Positions 25,825-36,445 of a stretch of 64,000 nucleotides of DNA are shown here, piece by piece. The translations under genes were made by a program, and so were the position numbers. The DNA is from Martinezella lusitana. GTDB lineage: Bacteria > Pseudomonadota > Alphaproteobacteria > Rhizobiales > Rhizobiaceae. The notes under the pieces are model-generated. The model was not told the DNA's origin. It was given only the letters and a program-made list of their open reading frames with translations, and searched no databases. The stretch's first letter is position 1. Every line of letters starts with the position of its first letter. The DNA is taken from the NCBI RefSeq assembly GCF_010668395.1, contig NZ_WUEY01000001.1:186001-250000 (forward strand), written 5' to 3'.

Positions 25825-27360
25825 ATGCCCGACCGACCGGCCACGCCAGAAAAACGGACGCTCGACAAGGACCTCGACAAGTTCACCTATGTCGAGGACG
25901 CGACCTATCACGTCGCGAGGCGTCTGGTGGCACCGGGCATCGGCCTGATCTTCCTCGGCTTGGCCATGGTCTTCGCCGGCATCTACGTGCTCGACCTGCC
26001 GCGGGCGACATTGATCTTTGCCGCCGTCGCCCTTGCCGGCTACATGGCCATGAACATCGGTGCCAAGGACGTGGCCAACAATGTCGGCGCGGCGGTCGGC
26101 GCCCGCGCGATCACCATGACGCAGGCGCTGGTCATGGCGGCCGTCTTCGAAATCCTCGGTGCAATGATTGCCGGCGGCCCGGTCATCAACACGATCTCGA
26201 CGCATATCGTCGACACGAACCGCATCATCAGCATCGGCAAGCTCGCCTGGCTGATGATGGCCGCGCTTCTGGCAGCCGCTCTCTGGATCAATTTCGCCAC
26301 CTGGCTGAAAGCACCGGTTTCGACCACGCATACGATCGTCGGCGCCGTGGTCGGTGCCGGAGCGGCGGCCGTCGGCCCGGAACTGGTAAACTGGAACATA
26401 CTGGCGGCCATCTCCGCCGGATGGGTCGTGACACCCTTCCTCGGCGGGGCCATCGCGGCCGGCATCCTGTTCTTCATCGAAACCTTCATCATCTATCGCG
26501 ACGACAAGATCGCGGCCGCAAGGTACTGGATTCCGATCCTGATCGGGCTGATGGCCGGCGCGTTTGCGGGCTATCTCGTCGTCCAGCTCGAGCCCAAGGA
26601 CGCGATACCGCCACTGCTGAATCTCGCAATCGGCATCGGCGTCGGCCTCATCGCCTGGCTCGTCGCGCGGCCGCTGGTGGCAGCGCAATCCGCCGGGCTG
26701 GAAAACAAAAACAGCTCGCTGCGCAAGCTCTTCCGCCTGCCGTTGATCTGCTCGGCGGCGCTGATGTCCTTTGCCCATGGCGCCAATGACGTCGCCAACG
26801 CCATCGGCCCGCTGGCGGCGATCGTTCGCGATATCGGCCTTGGCGGCTCTCTCGGCGTGGTGGCCGAGGCGACCACGCAGAGGGCTCCCTTCTGGGTGGT
26901 CATGATCGGCGCGTGCGGCATCTCCGTGGGCGTGCTTTTGTATGGCCCGCGACTCATTCGCCTGCTCGGCGAGCAGATCACCAAGCTCAATCCGATGCGG
27001 GCCTATTGCGTTGCCGTGTCGGCGGCGCTCACCGTCATCGTCGCAGCCTGGTTCGGTTTTCCCGTGAGCTCGACCCATATCGCCGTCGGAGCGGTCTTCG
27101 GGGTCGGCTTCTTCCGCGAATGGTCCACCAGCCGCTCCAGGCGGCGTCTCGACTATATGCGCAAGAGAGCCGAAGCCGCCGGCATCCCCTGGCACGAACC
27201 GGACAATGCGGACGAGCGCAATCCGGACGAGGCCTATCGCCGGCGCCTGGTGCGCCGCTCGCATTTCATGACCATCATCGCCGCCTGGGCGATCACCGTG
27301 CCGGTCGCGGCCCTGCTTGCCGCCGCCGTATATTGGGTTATGGTCGCGCTCTTCATTTAG
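25825..27360 (+). CDS. pit: Inorganic phosphate transporter, PiT family
   Basis: 511 residues, about 10-12 membrane helices. The duplicated PiT signature is present: GAKDVANNVGAAVGA near residue 79 and GANDVANAIGPLAA near 329; each half also has a PVS[ST]TH motif (PVSTTHTIVGA, PVSSTHIAVGA). Takes up phosphate with a cation at the inner membrane. The first copy has Lys in place of Asn in the GAND motif. A soluble loop (about 430-480) is charged. Start ATG 25825 chosen for fit with the family N-terminus. Confidence 0.93.
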   Translation: MPDRPATPEKRTLDKDLDKFTYVEDATYHVARRLVAPGIGLIFLGLAMVFAGIYVLDLPRATLIFAAVALAGYMAMNIGAKDVANNVGAAVGARAITMTQALVMAAVFEILGAMIAGGPVINTISTHIVDTNRIISIGKLAWLMMAALLAAALWINFATWLKAPVSTTHTIVGAVVGAGAAAVGPELVNWNILAAISAGWVVTPFLGGAIAAGILFFIETFIIYRDDKIAAARYWIPILIGLMAGAFAGYLVVQLEPKDAIPPLLNLAIGIGVGLIAWLVARPLVAAQSAGLENKNSSLRKLFRLPLICSAALMSFAHGANDVANAIGPLAAIVRDIGLGGSLGVVAEATTQRAPFWVVMIGACGISVGVLLYGPRLIRLLGEQITKLNPMRAYCVAVSAALTVIVAAWFGFPVSSTHIAVGAVFGVGFFREWSTSRSRRRLDYMRKRAEAAGIPWHEPDNADERNPDEAYRRRLVRRSHFMTIIAAWAITVPVAALLAAAVYWVMVALFI

Positions 27361-27461
27361 AGCGGTTCAGCTTTCCCATGGAATCCGAATGGCTCTATCT
27401 CTTTGTTTTTACGCAATTCCGGACGGAAAACCACTGCGCACTTTTCCTGGGAATCGCTTTA
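27361..27461. repeat. Rhizobial interspersed palindromic element
   Basis: Begins AGCGGTTCAGCTTTCCCATGG, runs through CTCTATCTCTTTGTTTTTACG and GGACGGAAAACC, and ends TCCTGGGAATCGCTTTA. This composition and order recall a repeat scattered through Rhizobium genomes; identification is from memory. It fills the gap between pit and rsmE. Confidence 0.6.
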
Positions 27462-27472
27462 GGGGGTAATCC

Positions 27473-28210
27473 ATGCGCGCCAATTTCCGCATGCAGCGGC
27501 TGTTCGTGACGGCAGACATCAAGGCAGGCATCGCCATCGAGGCCGACCAGGACCAGTTCAACTATCTCGCCAATGTGCTGCGCATGGAGGACGGCGCCGA
27601 ACTGCTTGCATTCAACGGCCGCGACGGCGAATGGAAGGTCGGCGTCTCCTTTCCGTCCCGCAAGCGTATCCTGCTGACGCCGGTCGAGGAAACGCGGCCG
27701 CAGCCGGCTCCCTCCGACCTGCATTATCTTTTCGCACCGCTGAAGGTCGGGCGGCTGGACTATCTTGTCCAGAAGGCTGTCGAGATGGGCGCGGGCTTGC
27801 TGCAGCCGGTCATGACGCAGCATGTGCAGGGCAAGATCACCAATCTGGACAAGGTCAGGGCCAACGTCATCGAGGCGGCCGAGCAATGCGGCATCCTCGG
27901 CATTCCCGATGTGGCGGAGCCGGTGAAGCTCACCGATCTGCTGGCCGGCTGGCCGCGCGACCGGCGCATCATCTATTGCGACGAAGGCGATGCCGGCCAG
28001 AATCCGCTGCCGCTGCTGACGCAGGTGAAGGAGAAGCATCTGGCGCTCTTGGTCGGGCCTGAAGGCGGCTTCTCCGAAGAGGAGCGCGCTCTGCTGCGCA
28101 GCCTCGATTTCGTCACCGCCATTCCGCTGGGCCCGCGCATCCTGCGCGCCGACACGGCCGCCGTTGCCGCCATGGCGGTGATCCAGGCGGCGATCGGCGA
28201 CTGGAACTGA
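27473..28210 (+). CDS. rsmE: 16S rRNA (uracil-1498-N3)-methyltransferase
   Basis: 245 residues. N-terminal PUA-like part (QRLFVTADI...HYLANVLR-type sequence) and a SPOUT-class knotted methyltransferase domain with [13 protein letters not shown] and [16 protein letters not shown], the SAM-binding knot. Methylates U1498 of 16S rRNA in the 30S subunit. AGGGGG 6 nt before ATG 27473. Precedes gshA at a distance, an order seen in other rhizobia; here lysE lies between on the other strand, ending 4 bp away. Confidence 0.95.
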   Translation: MRANFRMQRLFVTADIKAGIAIEADQDQFNYLANVLRMEDGAELLAFNGRDGEWKVGVSFPSRKRILLTPVEETRPQPAPSDLHYLFAPLKVGRLDYLVQKAVEMGAGLLQPVMTQHVQGKITNLDKVRANVIEAAEQCGILGIPDVAEPVKLTDLLAGWPRDRRIIYCDEGDAGQNPLPLLTQVKEKHLALLVGPEGGFSEEERALLRSLDFVTAIPLGPRILRADTAAVAAMAVIQAAIGDWN

Positions 28211-28214
28211 GCCT

Positions 28215-28829
28215 TCACTCCACCACGGCGACGACGGTCGCAACGATCAGCAGGATCGCCAGCGAGACGTTGACGATCCGCGAGATCCTCGGATTTTGAA
28301 GAAACCGGGATAGGGAAGCGCCGACGAGAAGCCATAGCATGTGAATGGCGACGATCATTGCCGTCAGCAGCGCGATCTTGAGGGCGGCGTCGAGCAGACG
28401 CCGATCCTGAAACAGGCTGACGCCGGCAAAGACGGCGGCGATCGCCAGATAGGCTTTCGGATTGGCGACGGCCAGCAGAAAGCCGCCGGAAAAAGCCGGA
28501 GCCGCGACCTGATCGTCGCGGCGCGACAGAGGCGGCGCGGTCGCGATCCTAAAGGCAAGGTAAAGGATATAGACGGCCGAGACGATCGTCAGCACCAGGG
28601 CGCCGTGCGGGATGGACAGCAAGATGGCAACGACGCCGGCTGCAACGGCCAGCAATACCGCCACGGTGCCGATAATAAGGCCGGAGACGTAGCCGAGCGA
28701 CCGCCTAAACCCATAGGCCGCGCCCATTGCCGTGGCGCTGACCGTCGAAGGGCCGGGACTGCCCATGATGACCAGCGAGGTCAGAAGCAATGTCAGAATA
28801 GAATAGTAAAGGCCATTCGGAACGACCAT
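28215..28829 (-). CDS. LysE/RhtB-family exporter
   Basis: 204 residues, about six membrane helices. The family signature GSPGPSTVSATAMGAAYGFRRSLGY is at about 23-47. Inner-membrane exporter of amino acids or similar small molecules; substrate not predictable. Start at 28829, preceded by GGAG, rather than the longer frame. Convergent with rsmE and divergent from gshA. Confidence 0.9.
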   Translation of the reverse strand: MVVPNGLYYSILTLLLTSLVIMGSPGPSTVSATAMGAAYGFRRSLGYVSGLIIGTVAVLLAVAAGVVAILLSIPHGALVLTIVSAVYILYLAFRIATAPPLSRRDDQVAAPAFSGGFLLAVANPKAYLAIAAVFAGVSLFQDRRLLDAALKIALLTAMIVAIHMLWLLVGASLSRFLQNPRISRIVNVSLAILLIVATVVAVVE

Positions 28830-29072
28830 CGATATGCTCCGGCGGTTGTCTGTCGAAGCGAAACTACTAATGAAAATGAGCCGATGTCTTGAACGCTTGT
28901 GCAAATGTGCCGGCGGCTGTCACGCCCCTGATGCACTTGCGAGACATAAAATCCTATTTTTTTGAACGACCCTTGAAAGAAATTCACTTGCACCGTACCT
29001 CAATCCGCGTCAATCACCCTCCTGTTGACCTGCGGCTGGCGCGGGTTCTCCTCCGAGATCTAAGGTAATACC

Positions 29073-30446
29073 ATGGCGCGCGATACTACCGACCAGACTC
29101 CGCTCTCCTCGGTCTCGGAAATGACGGCCTATCTGGCCGCCGGCAACAAGCCGAAGGAAAAATTCCGCATCGGGACGGAGCATGAGAAATTCGTGTTCTT
29201 CCGCGCCGACAACAGCCCCGTGCCCTATTTCGGCGATGCCAGCATTTCCGCGCTCCTCACGGGATTGCAGGAAAAATGCGGCTGGGACCCGATCATGGAT
29301 GGCGACAACATCATCGGGCTCGGCGAACCCTCCGGCATGGGCGCCATCTCGATCGAGCCGGGCGGCCAGTTCGAACTGTCGGGCGCGCCGCTCGAGACCA
29401 TCCACGAGACCTGCAAGGAATCGAACAACCATCTGGCGACGGTGCGCGAGATCGCAGAACCGCTGGGCATTCGCTTCCTCGGCATCGGCGGCAGCCCGAA
29501 ATGGACCCTGGCCGAAACACCACGCATGCCCAAATCGCGCTACGATATCATGAGCCGCTACATGCCGAAGGTCGGCACCAAGGGTCTCGACATGATGTAC
29601 CGCACCTGCACGATCCAGGTGAACCTCGACTTTTCGTCCGAAGCAGACATGCGCCGGAAGATGCGCGTATCGATGAAGCTGCAGTCGCTGGCAACCGCGC
29701 TCTTCGCCTCCTCCCCCTTCACCGAAGGCAAGCCGAACGGACTCTCCTCCTGGCGCGGTGACATCTGGCGCGATACCGACAACCGCCGCAGCGGTCTGCT
29801 CGACTTCACCTTCCGCGACGATTTCGGCTTTGAAGACTATGTAAAATGGGCGCTCGACGTGCCCATGTATTTCGTCGTCCGCGACGGCCGCTATCACGAC
29901 TGTACGCATGTCACCTTCCGCCAGTTCATGGATGGTGCGCTGAAGGGCGAGATTGCCGACTGGGAGCCGACGATGGGCGACTGGACGAACCATCTCTCCA
30001 CGCTGTTTCCCGACGTGCGCCTCAAGCGCTTCCTGGAAATGCGCGGCGCCGACGGCGGCCCCTGGCGTCGCATCTGCGCGCTGCCGGCCTTCTGGGTCGG
30101 CCTGCTCTATGACGACGCGGCGCTGACGGCTGCCGACGAGCTGACCAGGGACTGGAGTTTCGACGAGGTCAACGCGCTGCGTGACGTCGTGCCGGTCGAG
30201 GGCCTGAAGGCTGCGATCAAGGGCCATAGCCTGCTGGATGTTGCGCGCGAAGTGGTCGGCATTTCCCGTATCGGCCTGAAGAATCGCGCCCGCCTGAACG
30301 GCGACGGACAGGACGAAACCGTCTTCCTTGCGCCGCTCGACGAAGTGCTCGCCAAGAAGGGCACGCTCGCCGACGATCTGCTGATGCTCTACAACGGCCG
30401 CTGGAACCAGTCGGTCGAACCGATCTTCGAGGAATATCAATACTGA
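29073..30446 (+). CDS. gshA: Glutamate-cysteine ligase
   Basis: 457 residues. Catalyses the first step of glutathione synthesis, joining glutamate and cysteine with ATP in the cytoplasm. The family sequence is clear: KFRIGTEHEKFVF (active-site Glu residues), FGLGEPSGMGAISIEPGGQFELSGAP-type substrate site, TCTIQVNLDF and YFVVRDGRYHD. Belongs to the plant/alphaproteobacterial GCS2 type, different from E. coli GshA. About 240 bp of upstream region is shared with lysE. Confidence 0.96.
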   Translation: MARDTTDQTPLSSVSEMTAYLAAGNKPKEKFRIGTEHEKFVFFRADNSPVPYFGDASISALLTGLQEKCGWDPIMDGDNIIGLGEPSGMGAISIEPGGQFELSGAPLETIHETCKESNNHLATVREIAEPLGIRFLGIGGSPKWTLAETPRMPKSRYDIMSRYMPKVGTKGLDMMYRTCTIQVNLDFSSEADMRRKMRVSMKLQSLATALFASSPFTEGKPNGLSSWRGDIWRDTDNRRSGLLDFTFRDDFGFEDYVKWALDVPMYFVVRDGRYHDCTHVTFRQFMDGALKGEIADWEPTMGDWTNHLSTLFPDVRLKRFLEMRGADGGPWRRICALPAFWVGLLYDDAALTAADELTRDWSFDEVNALRDVVPVEGLKAAIKGHSLLDVAREVVGISRIGLKNRARLNGDGQDETVFLAPLDEVLAKKGTLADDLLMLYNGRWNQSVEPIFEEYQY

Positions 30447-30581
30447 TAGCGGACTGCCCGTCGTCGAAACCTGATGGTGCGACGGCAGAAACCGGTATGC
30501 GCTCCCTTTTTTCCCGCTATACTGCGGCAAGCAAGAGCCGCCTGATTCCGAAGCGGCCTCATAGCGGGGAAAGGGACTTCG

Positions 30582-31451
30582 ATGCTGCCACTCTTCGACA
30601 TGATGATGCAGGCACAAAATGGCGCCGCCACGGAGGCCATGGCCAAGCAGTTCAACCTGGCGCAGGAGCAGGCAACCAAGGCGATGGCCGCGCTGATGCC
30701 GGCCTTCTCTTCCGGCTTCAAGCGCAGTGCGACCGACCCCTATAACTTCATGGGCGTGATGCAGGACATCGCGTCCGGCAACTATGCCAAATATTTCGAG
30801 GACATGGGCAAGGCCTTCACGCCCGAGGGCATCGCCGACGGCAATGCGGTGCTGGGGAGACTCTTCGGCTCCAAGGACGTCTCGCGCGCGATCGCGGCGC
30901 AGGCCGCGCAAATGACCGGTATCGGTCAGGAAATCTACAAGCGCATGCTGCCCGCCATGGCCGACACGCTAATGGGCGGCCTGTTCAAGGAAACGAGCGG
31001 CCAGATACCGCAGATGGCCAATCCCTTCCTCAACACGGCCATGGGCGAAATGATGCAGGGCTGGCTGCAGAGCATCGGCTTTGCGCCGAAGCAGCAGCCG
31101 ACACCGCAGGCGAGCATCTTCGACAATCCCTTTACCCAGGCGATGGAACTGATGTTCGGCGCCGACAGCATCAAGCACGAGAAGCCGGCGCAGACCAATC
31201 CGTTCCTCGACAATCCCTTTGCCAAGGCCTTTCAGGACATGATGCGCAACTTCCCCGTGGCGGCTGCACCGCCAAAGGAAGCGCCGAAGGCCAAGCCTGC
31301 CCCCGGGGTCGACATGGCCGCCTACACGGACATGTTCAACGCCATGTTCGACAGTGGCCTGGAAGTGCAGAAGAACTATCAGAAGAACATGGAAGCGATC
31401 TTCGACAACTATCTGAAGACGCAGGACAAGCCGGCGCAGAATCAAGAGTGA
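30582..31451 (+). CDS. DUF937-like protein with NPF repeats
   Basis: 289 residues, Met/Ala/Phe-rich and largely helical, no signal peptide. The N-terminal half (MLPLFDMMMQAQNGAATEAM..., about 1-110) fits DUF937. It then has three similar units: ANPFLNTAMGEMMQGW (about 146-161), DNPFTQAMELMFG (182-194) and DNPFAKAFQDMMRN (210-223), followed by a Pro/Lys/Ala linker and a helical tail (MFDSGLEVQKNYQKNMEAIF) reminiscent of phasins. Function unknown. The repeats suggest a binding or assembly surface. Confidence 0.75.
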   Translation: MLPLFDMMMQAQNGAATEAMAKQFNLAQEQATKAMAALMPAFSSGFKRSATDPYNFMGVMQDIASGNYAKYFEDMGKAFTPEGIADGNAVLGRLFGSKDVSRAIAAQAAQMTGIGQEIYKRMLPAMADTLMGGLFKETSGQIPQMANPFLNTAMGEMMQGWLQSIGFAPKQQPTPQASIFDNPFTQAMELMFGADSIKHEKPAQTNPFLDNPFAKAFQDMMRNFPVAAAPPKEAPKAKPAPGVDMAAYTDMFNAMFDSGLEVQKNYQKNMEAIFDNYLKTQDKPAQNQE

Positions 31452-31576
31452 GGTCGCCCCCTCGCCCTTGACCGACGTCGATTGTTCGCAATTCCGCACA
31501 GCCCGTGCACATTGCACCCGGTTATCACACACCGAGACACGGCCTATTTCTGCTTTCATCTTGAAAGGAGATAGCC

Positions 31577-32455
31577 ATGTCCAGCATCGATCAATCCGGC
31601 AGCTTTACCCTCGGGGACCTTGAGGTCAAACGGCTCGGCTACGGCGCCATGCAGCTTGCGGGGCCCGGTGTGTTCGGCCCGCCGAAGGACCGCGAAACCG
31701 CGCTCGCAGTCCTGCGCGAAGCCATCGCCTCCGGCGTCAACCATATCGACACCAGCGATTTCTATGGTCCGCATGTGACCAACCAGCTGATCCGCGAGGC
31801 GCTCCACCCCTATCGCGACGATCTCGTCATCGTCACCAAGATCGGCGCGCGGCGTGGCGCGGATGCATCCTGGCTGCCGGCTTTCTCCGCCGATGAGCTG
31901 AAGCAGGCGGTGCACGACAATCTGCGCAACCTGCGGCTCGACGTGCTCGATGTCGTCAATCTCCGTGTCATGCTCAACCCGCATCACCCGAGCGAAGGCT
32001 CGATCGAGGCGCCGCTGGCCATCCTTGCGGAGCTGCAGCGGCAGGGTCTGGTGCGCCATATCGGACTGAGCAACGTGACGCGCGACCAGGTCGCCGAAGG
32101 CCGCAGGATCACGAACATCGTCTGCGTGCAGAACCTCTACAATCTGGCGCAGCGCACCGATGACGCGCTGATCGACGAGCTGGGTCGCGATGGCATCGCC
32201 TATGTGCCCTTCTTCCCGCTTGGCGGATTCACGCCGCTGCAATCCTCGGCGCTTTCCGATGTTGCCACGCGGCTGAACGCGACGCCCATGCAGGTGGCGC
32301 TTGCCTGGCTGCTGCATCGCGCGCCGAACATCCTGCTCATCCCGGGCACGTCATCGCCTGCCCATCTCCAGCAGAATATAGCGGCTGCCGAGCTGACGCT
32401 CCCGAAGGATGCGATTGCCGAACTCGATCGCATCGCCGGCGCCGGCCACGCCTGA
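31577..32455 (+). CDS. Aldo-keto reductase, YdbC-like
   Basis: 292 residues, TIM barrel. Asp and Tyr (HIDTSDFYGP) and Lys (IVTKIGAR) of the catalytic tetrad are present, but the usual His strand reads DVVNLRVM, so the canonical His is not there; this is also seen in YdbC-type proteins, which reduce pyridoxal and similar substrates. AAAGGAG lies just upstream of the ATG. Convergent with the ABC-F gene, 5 bp apart. Confidence 0.88.
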   Translation: MSSIDQSGSFTLGDLEVKRLGYGAMQLAGPGVFGPPKDRETALAVLREAIASGVNHIDTSDFYGPHVTNQLIREALHPYRDDLVIVTKIGARRGADASWLPAFSADELKQAVHDNLRNLRLDVLDVVNLRVMLNPHHPSEGSIEAPLAILAELQRQGLVRHIGLSNVTRDQVAEGRRITNIVCVQNLYNLAQRTDDALIDELGRDGIAYVPFFPLGGFTPLQSSALSDVATRLNATPMQVALAWLLHRAPNILLIPGTSSPAHLQQNIAAAELTLPKDAIAELDRIAGAGHA

Positions 32456-32460
32456 CGCTA

Positions 32461-34062
<1,602 letters not shown>

Positions 34063-34181
34063 GAGCAGGAATTTCCCCGATGGCAAGGCTGAGCGGCATT
34101 GCGGTCGAGGTGGAATCCATTGTTGCACACATCCTGTTGGTATCACTGATGCCTATAAACTAGGCGACAAGTTGCTTCAGT

Positions 34182-34763
34182 TCAAGTCTGGGCGTCGATG
34201 GCATCAAGGAAACCAATAACACGCTTCCAGGTGAGATCGGCTGCCCTGGCGTCATAATCGGGCAGGCTGGCATCGGTGTAGAGATGGCCGCCACCGCCGG
34301 GATAGGTGAAGACCTCGGCCGATATCCCGGATCGGGAGGCTGCCAGCCGCCAGGCGGCGACGTCTTCCGCCGGCTCGAATGGGTCCGGATCGGCGAGATG
34401 AAGCTGCAGCGGCAAGCCCTTGCGCGCATTGTCGGCAATGGCGGCAAGTCCGTGCAGGAAAAGGATGCCGGCGGTCCTCTCCCGCCTGGGCCAGAGGCTC
34501 GCCGCAACGGCAGCCCCCATCGAAAACCCGGCAAGCACCGTCGAGCCCGGCAGGCCGGCAAGCGCCCATTCCGCCCGCTCGCAGATGGTCGGCCAGCCGA
34601 TTTCGTCCTTGAATTCGAAGCCTTCCTCGATCGACCGGGCAATCAGCCCGTCATAGAGATCCGGCGCGAAAGCCTTGTGCCCGGCCGCCTGCACGCGCTC
34701 GACCGCTTCATGCTCGAGCGAGCGCAAGCCATAGACGGAGTGGAAGAAGATCACCGTTGCCAT
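34182..34763 (-). CDS. Dienelactone hydrolase family protein
   Basis: 193 residues, alpha/beta hydrolase. Nucleophile elbow GFSMGAA has Ser rather than the Cys of classic dienelactone hydrolases; the Asp and His (GGGHLYTD) complete a triad. ATG 34763 is used since AGGGA lies 8-9 nt upstream. Lies 119 bp ahead of the ABC-F gene on the same strand. Hydrolyses an unknown ester or lactone. Confidence 0.88.
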   Translation of the reverse strand: MATVIFFHSVYGLRSLEHEAVERVQAAGHKAFAPDLYDGLIARSIEEGFEFKDEIGWPTICERAEWALAGLPGSTVLAGFSMGAAVAASLWPRRERTAGILFLHGLAAIADNARKGLPLQLHLADPDPFEPAEDVAAWRLAASRSGISAEVFTYPGGGGHLYTDASLPDYDARAADLTWKRVIGFLDAIDAQT

Positions 34764-34858
34764 CGTCGCATCCCTGCTGTTTCGATCAGTCGGTAAGATA
34801 AGACAATTGCGGTTGGAGGCAACTTTTCCGCGCGTGCCGCATGGCGGAAACACCATCT

Positions 34859-34903
34859 CCAAAAAGAAAAAACCCGGTGTTGGCCCTTGGGCCGAACACC
34901 GGG
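34859..34903 (-). terminator. Terminator of the DUF1127 gene
   Basis: On the minus strand the stem CCCGGTGTT (with inner GGCCC) is followed by TTTTTTCTTTTT. Arms at 34873-34881 and 34895-34903; inner arms 34882-34886 and 34889-34893. Confidence 0.93.
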
Positions 34904-34955
34904 AAAGAGGCAGGGCTTATTGGCTATCACCCTGCGGGGAAACTGTTGTCCGGCA

Positions 34956-35255
34956 TCAGCCTCGGAAGCTGCTGAAGGCGGAGAGGCGCGTGCGGCGACG
35001 CGCGGAATTGGTCAGATGGCCGGACGGGTCCTCGAAGAAGGTCGAGGTGGTCAGCGCGGCGTTCAGATCCTGCCTGCTGAGGCCGATGTCCCGCAGCTGG
35101 CTGTCGTTCAGCTCGTTCAGATAGCTGATCTCCTGGCGATTTCGGATTGCGCGCCAGACGGTAGCCACTTTGGCAAGAGCAAGCATCATGCGTGCCGTCA
35201 GCGACAGCGATGGTGTTGCCAGGCCGAGGTCAAGGGTCCGATCTGTCGTGCGCAT
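34956..35255 (-). CDS. DUF1127 small protein
   Basis: 99 residues from ATG 35255 (GGAAAGGAAT upstream). The middle holds the DUF1127 motif (about 45-75: YLNELNDSQLRDIGLSRQDL), an Arg-rich YjiS-like helix-turn-helix. Small rhizobial DUF1127 proteins bind RNA or influence phosphate/sRNA pathways in some species. C-terminal tail is Arg-rich (SARRRTRL). Has its own terminator and a 200-bp gap to the divergent LysR gene. Confidence 0.88.
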   Translation of the reverse strand: MRTTDRTLDLGLATPSLSLTARMMLALAKVATVWRAIRNRQEISYLNELNDSQLRDIGLSRQDLNAALTTSTFFEDPSGHLTNSARRRTRLSAFSSFRG

Positions 35256-35457
35256 TTCCGTATTCCTTTCCCTAGGGCACACGCCAGCCGAGCCCCTTTC
35301 CGATGAACCGGAAAAGGGGCGCAGGCCGGGGAGGAGTTCGACAGGAGTCTCTGTTCAATTGGTATGCTGAATTGCATTAGGAAGATGCCAAAGCCCTATT
35401 GATCAGTCCAACGAATGTTTCTAATGATAACTATCAAACTCCTTTATAGGTGAACTC

Positions 35458-36411
35458 ATGTCCGCGCCGCTTGATATCGATCAGTTGCAGACCTTCATCG
35501 CAATCGTGGATTCCGGCAGCTTCACCAAGGCAGCCGACAGGGTGTTCAAGACGCAGTCGGCGGTTTCCATGCAGATGCGCCGGCTGGAAGAGCGTGTCGG
35601 CAAGCAGCTCTTCATCAAGGACGGCCGTGGCAACCGCCTGACGGCAGAGGGCGAAAAGCTGTTGAACTATGCCCGCCGCATCATTCGCCTGAACAACGAG
35701 GCGATGGCGGCGTTCGACGACAACCGGCTCGAAGGCACGCTGCGCATCGGCACGCCGGACGATTATGCCGACCGCTATATGCCCGAGATCATCGGCCGCT
35801 TCGCCAAGACGCATCCGAACGTCGAGCTTTATATCGTCTGCGAACCCTCGGTCGATCTTGGCGAGCGCATGCATCGCGGCGAACTCGATATAGCGCTCGT
35901 CACCCACAATCCGCGCGAGCGCATGTCGGATGTGGTGCGGACGGAGCCGCTCTGCTGGGTCGGCTCGGCCAACCATCCGCTGCGCGACGATGCGCCCATT
36001 CCGCTTGCCGTCGGCCGGCGCGATTGCCAGTGGCGCCAGCTTGCCTGCTCGGCGCTGGATGCCGGCGGCCGAGACTATCAGATCCTGTTCACCAGCTGGT
36101 CCTGCACGGTCGTTGCCGCAGCGGTGCTTGCCGGCATGGCCGTTTCGGTCATGCCGGAATCGGCGTTGCGCACCGGCATGAAGGTACTGACCCAGGCAGA
36201 CGGCTTCCCGCCGCTGCCGCCGGTGCAGATCGGCATCATGAAGCGGGCCGGCCTATCGGCCTCCCTCATGAACGCGATCACCGCCCATATCTCGGCCTGT
36301 CTGGACAACATCACGCCGGCCGTGGTGGACGACGATCTCGATAGCGACGTGAAGACCTATGCGCGCTATCATTCAAGGCCGCGCGCCAGCCATATCCTGC
36401 CGGGTTGGTGA
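35458..36411 (+). CDS. LysR-family transcriptional regulator
   Basis: 317 residues. HTH: IDQLQTFIAIVDSGSFTKAADRVF (7-30) then SAVSMQMRRLEERVGKQLF. Effector domain from about 92 (GTLRIGTPDDYADRYMP). Five Cys lie in the effector domain (128, 166, 190, 197, 216), so redox sensing is possible. It resembles LsrB-type rhizobial regulators but I cannot confirm that identity. Divergent from the DUF1127 gene; convergent with tetR, 34 bp apart. Confidence 0.9.
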   Translation: MSAPLDIDQLQTFIAIVDSGSFTKAADRVFKTQSAVSMQMRRLEERVGKQLFIKDGRGNRLTAEGEKLLNYARRIIRLNNEAMAAFDDNRLEGTLRIGTPDDYADRYMPEIIGRFAKTHPNVELYIVCEPSVDLGERMHRGELDIALVTHNPRERMSDVVRTEPLCWVGSANHPLRDDAPIPLAVGRRDCQWRQLACSALDAGGRDYQILFTSWSCTVVAAAVLAGMAVSVMPESALRTGMKVLTQADGFPPLPPVQIGIMKRAGLSASLMNAITAHISACLDNITPAVVDDDLDSDVKTYARYHSRPRASHILPGW

Positions 36412-36445
36412 GCGGCAGGTTTCAACCGACCGCTTTCGACCTTTC

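Noticed and set aside
29010..30911. 633-codon open frame antisense to gshA
   Set aside because: Mirror of the gshA coding frame with no family motif; gshA itself is unambiguous.
35458..36411. Naming this LysR protein LsrB
   Set aside because: N-terminal resemblance is suggestive but the Cys positions I could recall do not match, so the symbol was left blank.
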